29,533 nucleotides of DNA from Corallochytrium limacisporum (lineage: Eukaryota > Opisthokonta). The notes below the pieces were generated by a model. The model ran no database searches, had not been told where the DNA came from, and saw nothing but the letters and a program-made list of their open reading frames with translations. Location: the NCBI GenBank assembly GCA_002811645.1, contig PDIP01000094.1:97052-126584 (forward strand), given 5' to 3'. Made by a program: the position numbers and the translations under genes. Shown here in pieces: positions 18,605-27,563 of this stretch; positions within the stretch are counted from its first letter, which is position 1, and the number at the start of each line of letters is the position of its first letter.

Positions 18605-21049
18605 ATGCGCTATGGACATACCCTTCTCCAGGCCTCGGAGAACCATCCGTGGCAGGACAAGTTCCTGGACTACAAGGGACTCAAGAAGCTGATCAAGAGG
18701 GAGAAACAGAGCAGAGCGGATGGCAACGCAGAGGCGGCTCGTGAGGCCAACGAGGCCTTCTTCGAGAAACTTGACGAAGAACTGCAAAAGATAACGAATC
18801 ATTTCATGGAAAAGCAGCGGGAAATTCTGTACAGCTTCAATCGCTCTCGCAAGAACTTCTCGCGGGATGTGCCAGACGAACAGATTGCTGAAATGTCTGA
18901 ATTTTCTGTCCGAGATCTGGAGTTCTTGTACCGTGCAGTTAAGGATTACACTGCTCACTACCGCGGTCTAGCTGAAGAGGTATTGTTTTTATTGGACTTT
19001 GTTGAGTATCAGGTCACCGGGCTGCGCAAGATCCTAAAGAAGCGGGACAAGAATTCCGAGCAGTCACTGACTCAGTGGTATATTCTCAGCCGTGCTACTG
19101 ATCTTAGTAATTTGCAGTTGCGGGACTTTGCTGTGGTCAACGAGGACCCGCAGGTACCCGACGATCTCGGCACAGCCAGCGAAGTCCGCAACGACGGACG
19201 CCTCAGCATTCGTAGGCGCAGCAGTCTCCTGTCCACGGTCCAGATTAGTGACCTCGTCCGAGCGGTGCGCAACGAAATGATTTACCTCTACGTTTTGCGC
19301 CGGGATATTAATGTTGTTTTGCGGGAACGAGCACCTATGCGTCGCATGTCCTCCATTCGCACAAGGCACACGCACATTAGCGACCTGGAGCCGGTTCTGG
19401 CCAGGTTGCGGTCCAGGCATAAATCCTTGCAGAACGAAAGCAAATTCATGAACGTCTACAACGAATTTGCCCTTGAACCTCTGAATGTGCGCAAAAGTGC
19501 AGATGAGATGCCGTCGACAGCAAGCTACTGGATTAACATGATGAGCACATTCCTGTACCTCACAAACTACTACATTGTGATCCCCACGAGCGAGGACTAC
19601 GCCGTTAGCCTGAATGCACCTCCGCTATTCAGCGCACTCATTGTCGGTATGGCTCCTGTGGCTGCTCTGGTGGGTGCTATTCTCTACTCTGTTTGGACCC
19701 AAACAAGCTACCGCAAGTGTCTCATGTTCAGTTCGCTGTCCCTGTGTGTCGGTAACATCGTGTACTCAATGGCGCGGCCATTCGGATCTATTTGGATGGT
19801 GCTGGCAGGGCGTCTGCTGTGCGGCTTTGGCGGTGCACGGGCGGTAAACCGTCGCTTTATTACGGATGAAGTGCCACTGCGGGCTCGGGTCAAGGCGTGC
19901 AGCCAGTTTGTGACGGCCAGTGCCCTAGGTGTCAGCGTGGGTCCTCTTGTTGCTGCAGTTCTTGGCTACATGCCGGACTTTGAGGTTCTGGGCGTATCCT
20001 TCGACAAAGCGACAGCTCCCGGCTGGTTCATGGCTCTGATGTGGCTGTGTTACGGTCTTACTACAAGCATCCTATTCAACGAGCCCAAGCACATGATCGA
20101 GAAGGCAGAGCGCAAGGCTCTGGGTCTGGAGACCTCAAGTTCGGATGAGATGGAGACTGGCGCTGCTTCGGAAGATTTTCTCGACATTGAAGAGAGTGAC
20201 TACTATCCCAGTCCATCCAGCTCTCCGAATCGTAAGCCTGTGGCGAATGGAAGCAATGGCAATACCTCTCGGGGCTTCGATTACGACGCAGGTGACCATG
20301 AAACCGACAAGACTGGTAGAAGCAAAGAAACCGGACCGGTAGGCTGTACCACCGTCCTATGGAACAATTTCCCGATGATAGTGTGCGTCTTCAACTACTT
20401 CGCGCTGAAGCTGGCATTGGAATCCTACAGCACCAGTGTACCATTACTGACGGGCTACTACTACGGCTGGTCCACTGGCACCGTCGGTATGTTCATGTGC
20501 GTACTTGGTCTGACTGTGTTCATCAGCAACGGTACCCTAGAGTTTTCGATCAAGTACTTCAAGCCCAAACTGCTAATGGTCGGCTTCATTGTGACCACAC
20601 TACTGGGTTGTCTTGTACTAGCCTTGAGCGACATGATCTGGCCCTTCTTCCTAGTGCAGTACCTGATCGGTGCAGTCCTGCTTTTCCAGAGTACTCAGGT
20701 TTGGGAGGGTCTCAATATGAGCCTGCTTAGTCAGGTAATTCCGCCGCACATGGCCCAGGGTATCTTCAATGCCGGCTTTCTCTCAACCGAAGCAGGTACC
20801 AGTGGTCGTGCGATGGGCAATGTGGTGGTTAGTGTCTGCCTTGGTCTTGTCGGCAAGAAGCACCTTTCGGTAACACTGTTCAGCCTACTCTCGGTCGTCA
20901 TGCTCATCGCTCTTGTTGGTACTGTAGCAGTCCTGCCACGCTTGGGTCTGCTGGATGATGAGGAGGAAGACGATGATGAGGATCTTGAAGAGAGCTTCCT
21001 CGACGAACGCAGTCCTCTGCTCAGTAACACAGGAGAAGCCCGTGCTTGA
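18605..21049 (+). CDS. SPX-MFS phosphate transporter (PHT5/VPT-type, vacuolar)
   Basis: The 814-residue product joins an N-terminal SPX domain (about 1-155) to a major facilitator transporter. SPX hallmarks are the start MRYGHTLL, FLDYKGLKKLIK at 20-31 and the basic helix GLRKILKKRDK at 139-149, which binds inositol pyrophosphates in this family. The transporter begins near 305. GRLLCGFGGARAVNRRFITD at 402-421 is very close to the plant PHT5/VPT motif. About twelve membrane segments are split by an acidic Ser-rich cytosolic loop at about 495-580. The C-terminus is strongly acidic and carries ERSPLL (801-806), an acidic-dileucine vacuolar sorting motif. Expected role: moving phosphate across the vacuole membrane under control of cellular phosphate status. 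An in-frame TAA 51 bases upstream fixes the start. Convergent with UBA3. Confidence 0.95.
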   Translation: MRYGHTLLQASENHPWQDKFLDYKGLKKLIKREKQSRADGNAEAAREANEAFFEKLDEELQKITNHFMEKQREILYSFNRSRKNFSRDVPDEQIAEMSEFSVRDLEFLYRAVKDYTAHYRGLAEEVLFLLDFVEYQVTGLRKILKKRDKNSEQSLTQWYILSRATDLSNLQLRDFAVVNEDPQVPDDLGTASEVRNDGRLSIRRRSSLLSTVQISDLVRAVRNEMIYLYVLRRDINVVLRERAPMRRMSSIRTRHTHISDLEPVLARLRSRHKSLQNESKFMNVYNEFALEPLNVRKSADEMPSTASYWINMMSTFLYLTNYYIVIPTSEDYAVSLNAPPLFSALIVGMAPVAALVGAILYSVWTQTSYRKCLMFSSLSLCVGNIVYSMARPFGSIWMVLAGRLLCGFGGARAVNRRFITDEVPLRARVKACSQFVTASALGVSVGPLVAAVLGYMPDFEVLGVSFDKATAPGWFMALMWLCYGLTTSILFNEPKHMIEKAERKALGLETSSSDEMETGAASEDFLDIEESDYYPSPSSSPNRKPVANGSNGNTSRGFDYDAGDHETDKTGRSKETGPVGCTTVLWNNFPMIVCVFNYFALKLALESYSTSVPLLTGYYYGWSTGTVGMFMCVLGLTVFISNGTLEFSIKYFKPKLLMVGFIVTTLLGCLVLALSDMIWPFFLVQYLIGAVLLFQSTQVWEGLNMSLLSQVIPPHMAQGIFNAGFLSTEAGTSGRAMGNVVVSVCLGLVGKKHLSVTLFSLLSVVMLIALVGTVAVLPRLGLLDDEEEDDDEDLEESFLDERSPLLSNTGEARA

Positions 21050-21262
21050 AAGTCCTGTGCTTCCAAACCGTTCCGCTATTTACATTCATTGTCAGTGGAT
21101 CAAAGAGTTTTGATCAATCGAACCAAAAAGGCTCTGCACAGCCTAACAAGCTATAGATATGTTGCCTTAATCACTTTAGCAAGACGCCATACCAGTCGTC
21201 AACCTACAGAATAGTACAATTCCCTAGTAGATTAATATTCCCGGCATTTATTCGTTTCATGA

Positions 21263-22570
21263 TCACGATGAGGCGCGGACTATGACCTGCAAAGGTTTCG
21301 GAATGGCTGGATCTGTGACATCCAAACTTGCACCACTTGCTACCCCGAGTTCCGCCAGCGTTTTGCCCAGATTCGGCCGGGTTTGTTGCTCCAGCATAGG
21401 TGGTTTGCGCAAATACAGACTCTTGCCCGCGCAGCGCACGGAGGGCTGCTTGGTCTGCAGGCTTTGGTGCTCCGCCATGGCCGTAAGCAGTTGCTCGAGA
21501 CTAGTCTTGCTAAAGTCTTCGACAGTGAGTACCACGGGCTCTTTTCCACAGACAAGGCAGTCTGGGTTTCTTTCGTATTCAAATGTGAAGCAGTACACTC
21601 CACTTGAACCATTGTACATCAGGTAGTTGTTCATTGGCAAACAGCAGGACATGGCTAGTTTAAAGACTTCGTGCGCAATGACGGCAGCCATTGCAGCATT
21701 GGTGCTGGCAATGGCAGGAATAATGTTCTTGGCCACTCCGAGTGTGAGGCGCATGGTTACGCCCTGAATGTCAAACTCCTTGGCTCGCTCACAGCTCTTT
21801 TCATACAGCCATTGCAAATGCTTTGGACTGTCCAGGTCCAACTCTTCGTCCTTAAAACTCTCTGGCCAGGCAATGATCTTAGCCCATTCTATGCAGTGCT
21901 CTGGAATCCGCGGAGTACTGGCAATAGTGCACAGCGGGTATGCTTCCTGCGGCGGGAATGAAGGCAAAGCACATTCAAAGCACGCACTCATACCAGGCAG
22001 AATCACACGGGCGTGACCCTTGAAGCCCTCTGTACCGGCATCCACCATGGGAATCATGCCGCTGCAAACCTTGCCTTCATCGTCGTATTCCAGCAGCGAA
22101 AAGAGCATGCCATTAATCCAGCGACGAGCGGCGATGGAGTCCAGTCCACAAACAATGATATTGAACTGCGAATAGAATGCGGGTCCGTGGTCCTCGATCC
22201 GTCCGTAGTATGCAGTCACTTTGCAGCGACCGTTTGTGCGGGTGTTGATGAATTCGGCAGCGACCGTAGCCTTAGGTTTACCCACATCAGACGCACGGAA
22301 GAGAAACTGTCTATTGAGATTGCTCACGTCGATCGTGTCCATGTCGATAACTTCCAGGTGTTTGAAACCCATCAATGCCAGGTCTTTGAGCAGTTCACAG
22401 CCCAAGCCTCCGGCACCAATGACAAGGATTTTCGCAATGTCCCGCACTGTTTCAAACATTCCCAGCTGAGGTTCTTCGTCTGGCGCAGCGACAGGTCCCA
22501 TGCGACTACACAATGTGCTTAACTGACGGAAATATTGATCCGCAGATACCTCTGACGCACTGCTATCCAT
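21263..22570 (-). CDS. UBA3: NEDD8-activating enzyme E1 catalytic subunit
   Basis: The 435-residue protein is the UBA3 half of the NEDD8 E1, which adenylates NEDD8 with its APPBP1/NAE1 partner, forms a thioester and hands it to UBC12 to neddylate cullins. The nucleotide motif GAGGLG is at 52-57, with the following acidic D.DTIDVSNLNRQFLF segment at 76-91. The zinc cysteines are C197/C200 (CFEC) and C338/C341 (CLVC). The catalytic cysteine is C214 in YPLCTIASTPR. The C-terminal ubiquitin-fold domain that recruits the E2 covers about 345-435. Length is close to the human protein. The start codon CAT (22568-22570) precedes an ordinary UBA3 N-terminus. A minus-strand AATAAA at 21247-21252 lies just after the stop and may be a poly(A) signal. 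It lies downstream of the two-component-like gene on the same strand. Confidence 0.95.
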   Translation of the reverse strand: MDSSASEVSADQYFRQLSTLCSRMGPVAAPDEEPQLGMFETVRDIAKILVIGAGGLGCELLKDLALMGFKHLEVIDMDTIDVSNLNRQFLFRASDVGKPKATVAAEFINTRTNGRCKVTAYYGRIEDHGPAFYSQFNIIVCGLDSIAARRWINGMLFSLLEYDDEGKVCSGMIPMVDAGTEGFKGHARVILPGMSACFECALPSFPPQEAYPLCTIASTPRIPEHCIEWAKIIAWPESFKDEELDLDSPKHLQWLYEKSCERAKEFDIQGVTMRLTLGVAKNIIPAIASTNAAMAAVIAHEVFKLAMSCCLPMNNYLMYNGSSGVYCFTFEYERNPDCLVCGKEPVVLTVEDFSKTSLEQLLTAMAEHQSLQTKQPSVRCAGKSLYLRKPPMLEQQTRPNLGKTLAELGVASGASLDVTDPAIPKPLQVIVRASS

Positions 22571-23014
22571 TTCGTACTCTGATGTTTTCCTTTCCCTGGT
22601 TCAAGTTGTATGTTCTGGTCTCCCGCTGAATCGTGATTCCTATGTCCTATTCCTTCTTTATGTACGCATCTGGATCAGTGAATGAACTGGCAAAAATTAA
22701 CATTGTAATAAGTGGTAAGCCGGATGGCTTGGAAATAGCTGTGTATTTTCGTCTTAATAAACTTCGCGTGAGGCTTGCGGGTAGGGACGTTGGCCGCAAT
22801 GGGGAGAGGGCTGGACAGTTGGGAGCGGATGAAAACTGCAGACACGCAGTCCTCTACCCGGATCAACCGATATTCCAGAAATACTCTACGAAACTTAAAT
22901 CCAAAATTGCTTTATGTACACCCAATGATTTGCTTGATGCTAGATCGTGTGTCTTGCACTTTCTCTGTAAGAAAGACAGAAAGGCTCTTCGGGTCCACTC
23001 TACGAACCTTTCTT
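22571..23014. other. Intergenic spacer between UBA3 and the two-component-like gene
   Basis: This 444-bp spacer between two minus-strand genes must include the 3' UTR of the upstream gene and the UBA3 promoter. It is A/T-richer than the long intergenic regions. I see no gene, repeat or RNA in it. Confidence 0.5.
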
Positions 23015-26000
23015 CTACGACAGATGAGTCTTGTGGATCTCAAACAGCGCGTCACGCAGCTTGGTTTTGCTTACGGGTTTGCGCAGGATCATTTCCATGC
23101 CATACTCACGGACCTGACTCTCCAGATACATTGTCGGCTTGTTGCACATGGCGAGAATAGGTGTGCCTGGCTGCCTGGACAAAGCCGCGTTGATCTCTTC
23201 CATGAATTGCACGTCTGTCTCGGTCGGCTGGTCCGGTAAGGCCACGAGGAGAATATTCTGCTGCCGTGACTCAAAGAGCCGAATCAAGGCCCTACTGTCC
23301 GATGCCACGGCGACGTCGTGACCCAATCCCTCAATCATCTTTACAAGAATCATGCTTTTTACACTGTCCGGCTCAAAGATGCCAATGTTCAAGTGCGGTA
23401 CGGCATCCGAAGAGTTCGCTTGGGGTTCTTGTACATTGCTACCCGTGGTGGCAATCGAGCTATTGCGACTCTGTCCTTCAAGATCAGTCTGCGATAGAGA
23501 CGAGATTGTCGACGTCCGTGGCCGGGCCATCAGTTCCATCGGGGTTGCGATGGTCGCGGCAACTGCATTCTGGAGGCGAGAGATGTTGATCGGATGGTCA
23601 ATGCATAACGTGTTGACAATGTTCGACCAAGTCTGGCGCTGCTCAGGTTGGTTTGGATCGACAATTACTATCATTTTGACACCCGTTTCCAACAGCTGTT
23701 GAGCACTGCTCGCGGTACCGTCTACCACGAGGGCTGCGGACGCCATTGTGGACGGAGTAGTGTTTGTCGTATCATCGGTGTTTAGCACAGCAAGCTTCGC
23801 AATCGCGTCGTGGGCAGTAGCCCGCGAATATACTTCGTGGCCTGAGTAGCTCAAGTACGACGTTAGCATCTGCGACAACGGTTCATTCTCCGAGACAATG
23901 ACAAATCTACCGTGGGTATAGTGGCCGCATTCGTCGTTTTCTGACGGTGAGTCATTAATACGAATCGGGTTGCTGACTTCGTCTTGCTGCTGAGAAGATT
24001 TCGAGGTTGCATTCGTCAAAGCGTCTTGGTCAGAGGCAGCGGCGTTCACGACAACGGTATCATCGCGGACGGTTCCCTCATCCTCGCCGTTCAGCTTCAG
24101 TACCCGGGTGAGCGATCCCTTTTCACTGTCCTTTACAATAGGTGCAAATATTGTCATGCTGCAACCCTGCTGCCCGTCTTCCCGTTCAGCAACGTGGAGA
24201 GTGCCTCCTTGGCGAGTCAGCAGAGTGTACAGCACTCGCAACCGATTTAACGTCTGCTTCTGTTCATCCTGCTGCGCATCTTCGCCCTGAGCCGCAAGGT
24301 CGCTAATACTCGTGTGCCTGGTGACCATCTTCATGAATCCACTCTGCAACGTATCACCTAGGTCGAGAATAGATATGGCCAGACCCTCGTCATGCATACC
24401 AGCGAATTCCTTGCCGAGGGTACTGTGCGAATTTAGGAAGGATTCCGCCTGACACACGCTAACAGAAACCTTCAAATCACTTCCGTACGGACTGCGGTCG
24501 GCAGCCAACTGCAAGCATTGACCCACAATATACGCAAGCTTGTCATTATCCACTCCTAGCTCCTTCGACACGTCCTCACTCACTATGTAGTACAGGTACA
24601 GCTGCTGCTTGTCAATGGTACGCTGGGCTGTTTCCGAAGCCTTCTCGAGCATCTGCCAGATGTTTACAAACTCGACTTGTGTACCATAATCCGCTTGCGA
24701 ATCAGTCAACCTGCTTACAGTCTGTACCATGTCGACCTCTTTCTCGGCAGTGGTACAGCTCTCCAAGAGCATGTTAACCACCTCAGATACCTCCGGGTTA
24801 CTTCCGACCATGTCCTGCAAAATCTTACTGGCTCCATATATGTTATAAATATGCTGGCGCATCCGCAAGCTGCTCTGCTCCATGAAACTGCTTTGCTTCC
24901 ACAAGGTTTCCTCGGCCTTCATACGCTTAATTGCAGTAGTATAGGTTGGGTCTGGACCATCCTCAATTGTACCGATGAGTACAAAGTACGCATTCATATT
25001 GGCCGGAAGGGACGGATCCTTGGAGTTGGTGGCCTTTATGTGATAACGGTTCCCGTTCCTGGTCTTGACGTCCATTTCAATGACGTCATCAGTCGCCATC
25101 TTTGCTAGCAGGAGAGCAGAATCCTCATCATGCAGGTTCAGTAGGATTCCGAGCGGCCGTCCAATTACTCGGTTCTTCTGGAACGAGGTCAAGCCCACAA
25201 ACGTATCATTGCAGAAAGTTACACTAGACTTGCCATTCACAACGCTCAACATGCAGATAGCGTCGCTGATCTCCGACACAGCTTTGAGCAACTGGTTGCG
25301 CTGGCGGTAGAGATTCTGACACACTAAAGACTGGTTCTCACTGAACCAGGCAAGTTCCAAACGCTTGGCCACGATGCTGGCGAGGTCTTTCAGGTTGTTC
25401 ACCTCAGCCTTTGTAAGTTCCCGCGGCCTGGTGTCAATCAAACACAGTGTGCCAACACGGTACTGTCCGTCACAAACTAAAGGGGCACCCGCATAGAATC
25501 GAATGTACGGTGGTCCCGTGACCAACGGATTGTGCCTGAAACGGTGGTCAGTAAGAGTCTCAGGTACAATCAGGGGCGAATTGGAGTGAATTGTGTAAGC
25601 ACAGAAGGCAGTCTGGCGACTTGTTTCGCTGACGTACACACCCACACAACTCTTAAACCACTGACGGTTCGTATCCACCAAACTGATCAAGGCAATAGGC
25701 ATGTTGAACACACTGCTGGCGAAACGAGTGATGCGATCGTAGGTGTCATCGAAGTCTGAGTCCAAAATCTTCAGGGAGCGAAGATAAGCAATCCGTTCCT
25801 CTTCATCGGGAGGCATTTCCGGCTTCGGCGCACGCTCCCAGAGCTCTTCAAGCGTCGCTTTATCTTTGCCGAATCCTCGTCCCTTTTTGGAGTTTACCTT
25901 CACCCCATTGCCGCTCTCAGCGACTCGCGCTGCTCGGTCAGCACCTGTGCTACCGTTCTGGGGACCAATGTTAGTCCCAGCCTTCGTACCATTGACCTTG

Positions 26001-26128
26001 ACGCCATTTGTTAGAGAAGCGGATTTGACTTGTGTTTTGCCATGGTTTTCTGCTTTCTCTTCCTTTGAAGGTTTCTTCTTAGATGCGCCTATGAAGGACC
26101 AGCGCTTTTTCGGTGTTTGTGTCGTCAT
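23015..26128 (-). CDS. GAF-PAS-pseudo-histidine kinase-dual pseudo-receiver protein
   Basis: The 1,037-residue protein has the layout of a hybrid sensor kinase. A basic, low-complexity N-terminus (1-95; NGVKVN occurs twice) precedes a bacterial-type GAF domain at about 108-262 (ISLVDTNRQWFKSCVG, AFCAYTI, IRFYAGAPLV, GTLCLID). A PAS domain follows at about 278-395 with no LOV cysteine at the GRPLGIL position. The kinase core (about 405-665) is degenerate: the H-box His is Leu421, the N-box Asn is Leu541, the G1 box keeps only DLG and the G2 glycines are gone. Receiver 1 (about 740-865) keeps an Asp (D803) but has His845 for the Lys of the KP motif. Receiver 2 (about 912-1034) keeps K1017-P but has no Asp at the acceptor position. 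It is probably a non-catalytic sensor or scaffold. Function and partners are unknown. Confidence 0.88.
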   Translation of the reverse strand: MTTQTPKKRWSFIGASKKKPSKEEKAENHGKTQVKSASLTNGVKVNGTKAGTNIGPQNGSTGADRAARVAESGNGVKVNSKKGRGFGKDKATLEELWERAPKPEMPPDEEERIAYLRSLKILDSDFDDTYDRITRFASSVFNMPIALISLVDTNRQWFKSCVGVYVSETSRQTAFCAYTIHSNSPLIVPETLTDHRFRHNPLVTGPPYIRFYAGAPLVCDGQYRVGTLCLIDTRPRELTKAEVNNLKDLASIVAKRLELAWFSENQSLVCQNLYRQRNQLLKAVSEISDAICMLSVVNGKSSVTFCNDTFVGLTSFQKNRVIGRPLGILLNLHDEDSALLLAKMATDDVIEMDVKTRNGNRYHIKATNSKDPSLPANMNAYFVLIGTIEDGPDPTYTTAIKRMKAEETLWKQSSFMEQSSLRMRQHIYNIYGASKILQDMVGSNPEVSEVVNMLLESCTTAEKEVDMVQTVSRLTDSQADYGTQVEFVNIWQMLEKASETAQRTIDKQQLYLYYIVSEDVSKELGVDNDKLAYIVGQCLQLAADRSPYGSDLKVSVSVCQAESFLNSHSTLGKEFAGMHDEGLAISILDLGDTLQSGFMKMVTRHTSISDLAAQGEDAQQDEQKQTLNRLRVLYTLLTRQGGTLHVAEREDGQQGCSMTIFAPIVKDSEKGSLTRVLKLNGEDEGTVRDDTVVVNAAASDQDALTNATSKSSQQQDEVSNPIRINDSPSENDECGHYTHGRFVIVSENEPLSQMLTSYLSYSGHEVYSRATAHDAIAKLAVLNTDDTTNTTPSTMASAALVVDGTASSAQQLLETGVKMIVIVDPNQPEQRQTWSNIVNTLCIDHPINISRLQNAVAATIATPMELMARPRTSTISSLSQTDLEGQSRNSSIATTGSNVQEPQANSSDAVPHLNIGIFEPDSVKSMILVKMIEGLGHDVAVASDSRALIRLFESRQQNILLVALPDQPTETDVQFMEEINAALSRQPGTPILAMCNKPTMYLESQVREYGMEMILRKPVSKTKLRDALFEIHKTHLS

Positions 26129-26896
26129 ATTTTGAGACTGTTCAGGAATCCATACATAAGTACTTTGTGCTCTCTACAGTTAATTCGTCCGCTGTGCTAC
26201 TGCCGCTCTTTATTCTTCCCAGCCCATCATCAATTTAATCCTATTTGGATGGGTTTTGTCTGTCTATTGGAAACGGCTACAAGTGTCACTGTTGATCTCG
26301 AGAAGGTTACAAAACGAATGAGTTTACCGGATCAACAATACTTCGTCTACCTTCGTGCGTAAAGCAGAATGGTCATGAACATCCAGGGTACGAACGGGTC
26401 TTTGCAAGCTTGAATCGCATACACACACACGCAGGGGCAAATGAGTCGCAGAGAGAATCGCACACCAAACAGCGGCACCGAAACTCGCCGAAATGACTGC
26501 ACACATCAATAGATGATCAGAGACAGAGTCTCCGAGAGTCTGATCCACAGTCTTGCCACGAGACACGGCAGACTCAACACCAGCCCCAACGCCTTCACCG
26601 ATCTTTTCCCCTGAGTCCCCTCCCATACAAAAAATTCACTCCCTTACCTTCACTCGCTGGAGTGTTCCTCGCAATCCTTGAAATCGCACAGCACCTGCCC
26701 AGCGTGGCACCTTGTCTTTCTGCAAGGTTCGATCTCTGCAACGAGGATTCTTTTTTCCGAAACTGTTCGTCGACAGTCTGGTTCTCTTCGTATAGATTCC
26801 GGGCCCATACTGTCAGTATTGCTGCACACCGGCACTACCAATGCCCCTAAACTAATCGCCAGGCAGCGTCCACATCAAAGACCGTTTTGTCGGGAA

Positions 26897-27160
26897 ATGG
26901 CGGACGGAGTCAAAAAAAAAAAGAAGGATGAACCTCTGTACGAAACACTCCTACATCGGGAGATCACACTGAATCATACTAAGAGTATGTTCTTAGCATG
27001 GCGGGTCTGTGGCCTATACTTTTGCGCTACGCTACGGATAGTAAAAAGCAAGGACACCACTAAGGAAGAACGGGTCCCTCGGAAAAACCAATGCCCTGCT
27101 GCAGAGCACGGAGTGAGCATAGTGTGTTGGGCCAAGATTGTTGTGAGAGAGTCTAAATAG
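26897..27160 (+). CDS. Low-confidence small ORF (87 aa)
   Basis: ATG at 26897 has a strong eukaryotic start context (GAAATGG). It opens with MADGVKKKKKDEPLYETLL, a basic then amphipathic segment. A donor-like GTATGT at 26985-26990 falls after about 29 codons, so the real protein could continue in a later exon I cannot identify. I recognise no family. The poly-Lys run is encoded by an A homopolymer, which also fits a chance frame. Confidence 0.15.
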   Translation: MADGVKKKKKDEPLYETLLHREITLNHTKSMFLAWRVCGLYFCATLRIVKSKDTTKEERVPRKNQCPAAEHGVSIVCWAKIVVRESK

Positions 27161-27553
27161 GGAACGATTGTCCAGAACATCTCCTCTTCCTGAAACTGTT
27201 TCGTATCTCCCACCTCGAACGCTCTGATTTTTCTGGAAGCCTTTCCATCCTTTGAGAATTTGGATCACAAACGAAGTATGCCACTTTGAGGCACGGAACC
27301 ACCACCCATCCCACTCCCTCCGTCCTCACTTCCCCCTCCCCCCTGCTGGACTGGACTGGACGGCGTGTGCGGATAAAATTCTTGTCCTCCTCTTCCGATT
27401 GCGTCCGTACACGCACTGTTAATGCGGGGGTACCGGCACACAGTAGTCAGTCTGTAGGGGGGGCTTGCTGACTCGGAGAAGAGACAGAGGAATGAGCGGG
27501 CAACCAGACAACAAGAGCGGGACAGACAAGAGAGAGCAGGCCATTCCTTGGAA

Positions 27554-27563
27554 GGGGGGGGGG
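27554..27563. repeat. G10 homopolymer
   Basis: Ten consecutive G. It is the only G/C homopolymer of ten or more in the window with G on the given strand; the other five are C. Confidence 0.9.

Noticed and set aside
22013-22522. 169-codon plus-strand frame inside UBA3
   Set aside because: It lies wholly antisense to the UBA3 catalytic core and mirrors its codon pattern; there is no independent evidence.
26665-26755. tRNA-like segment with GGTTCGATC and TCCTCG/CGAGGA ends
   Set aside because: The acceptor ends pair, but the T stem does not form around the TTCGATC loop and no proper D arm or anticodon arm is present.
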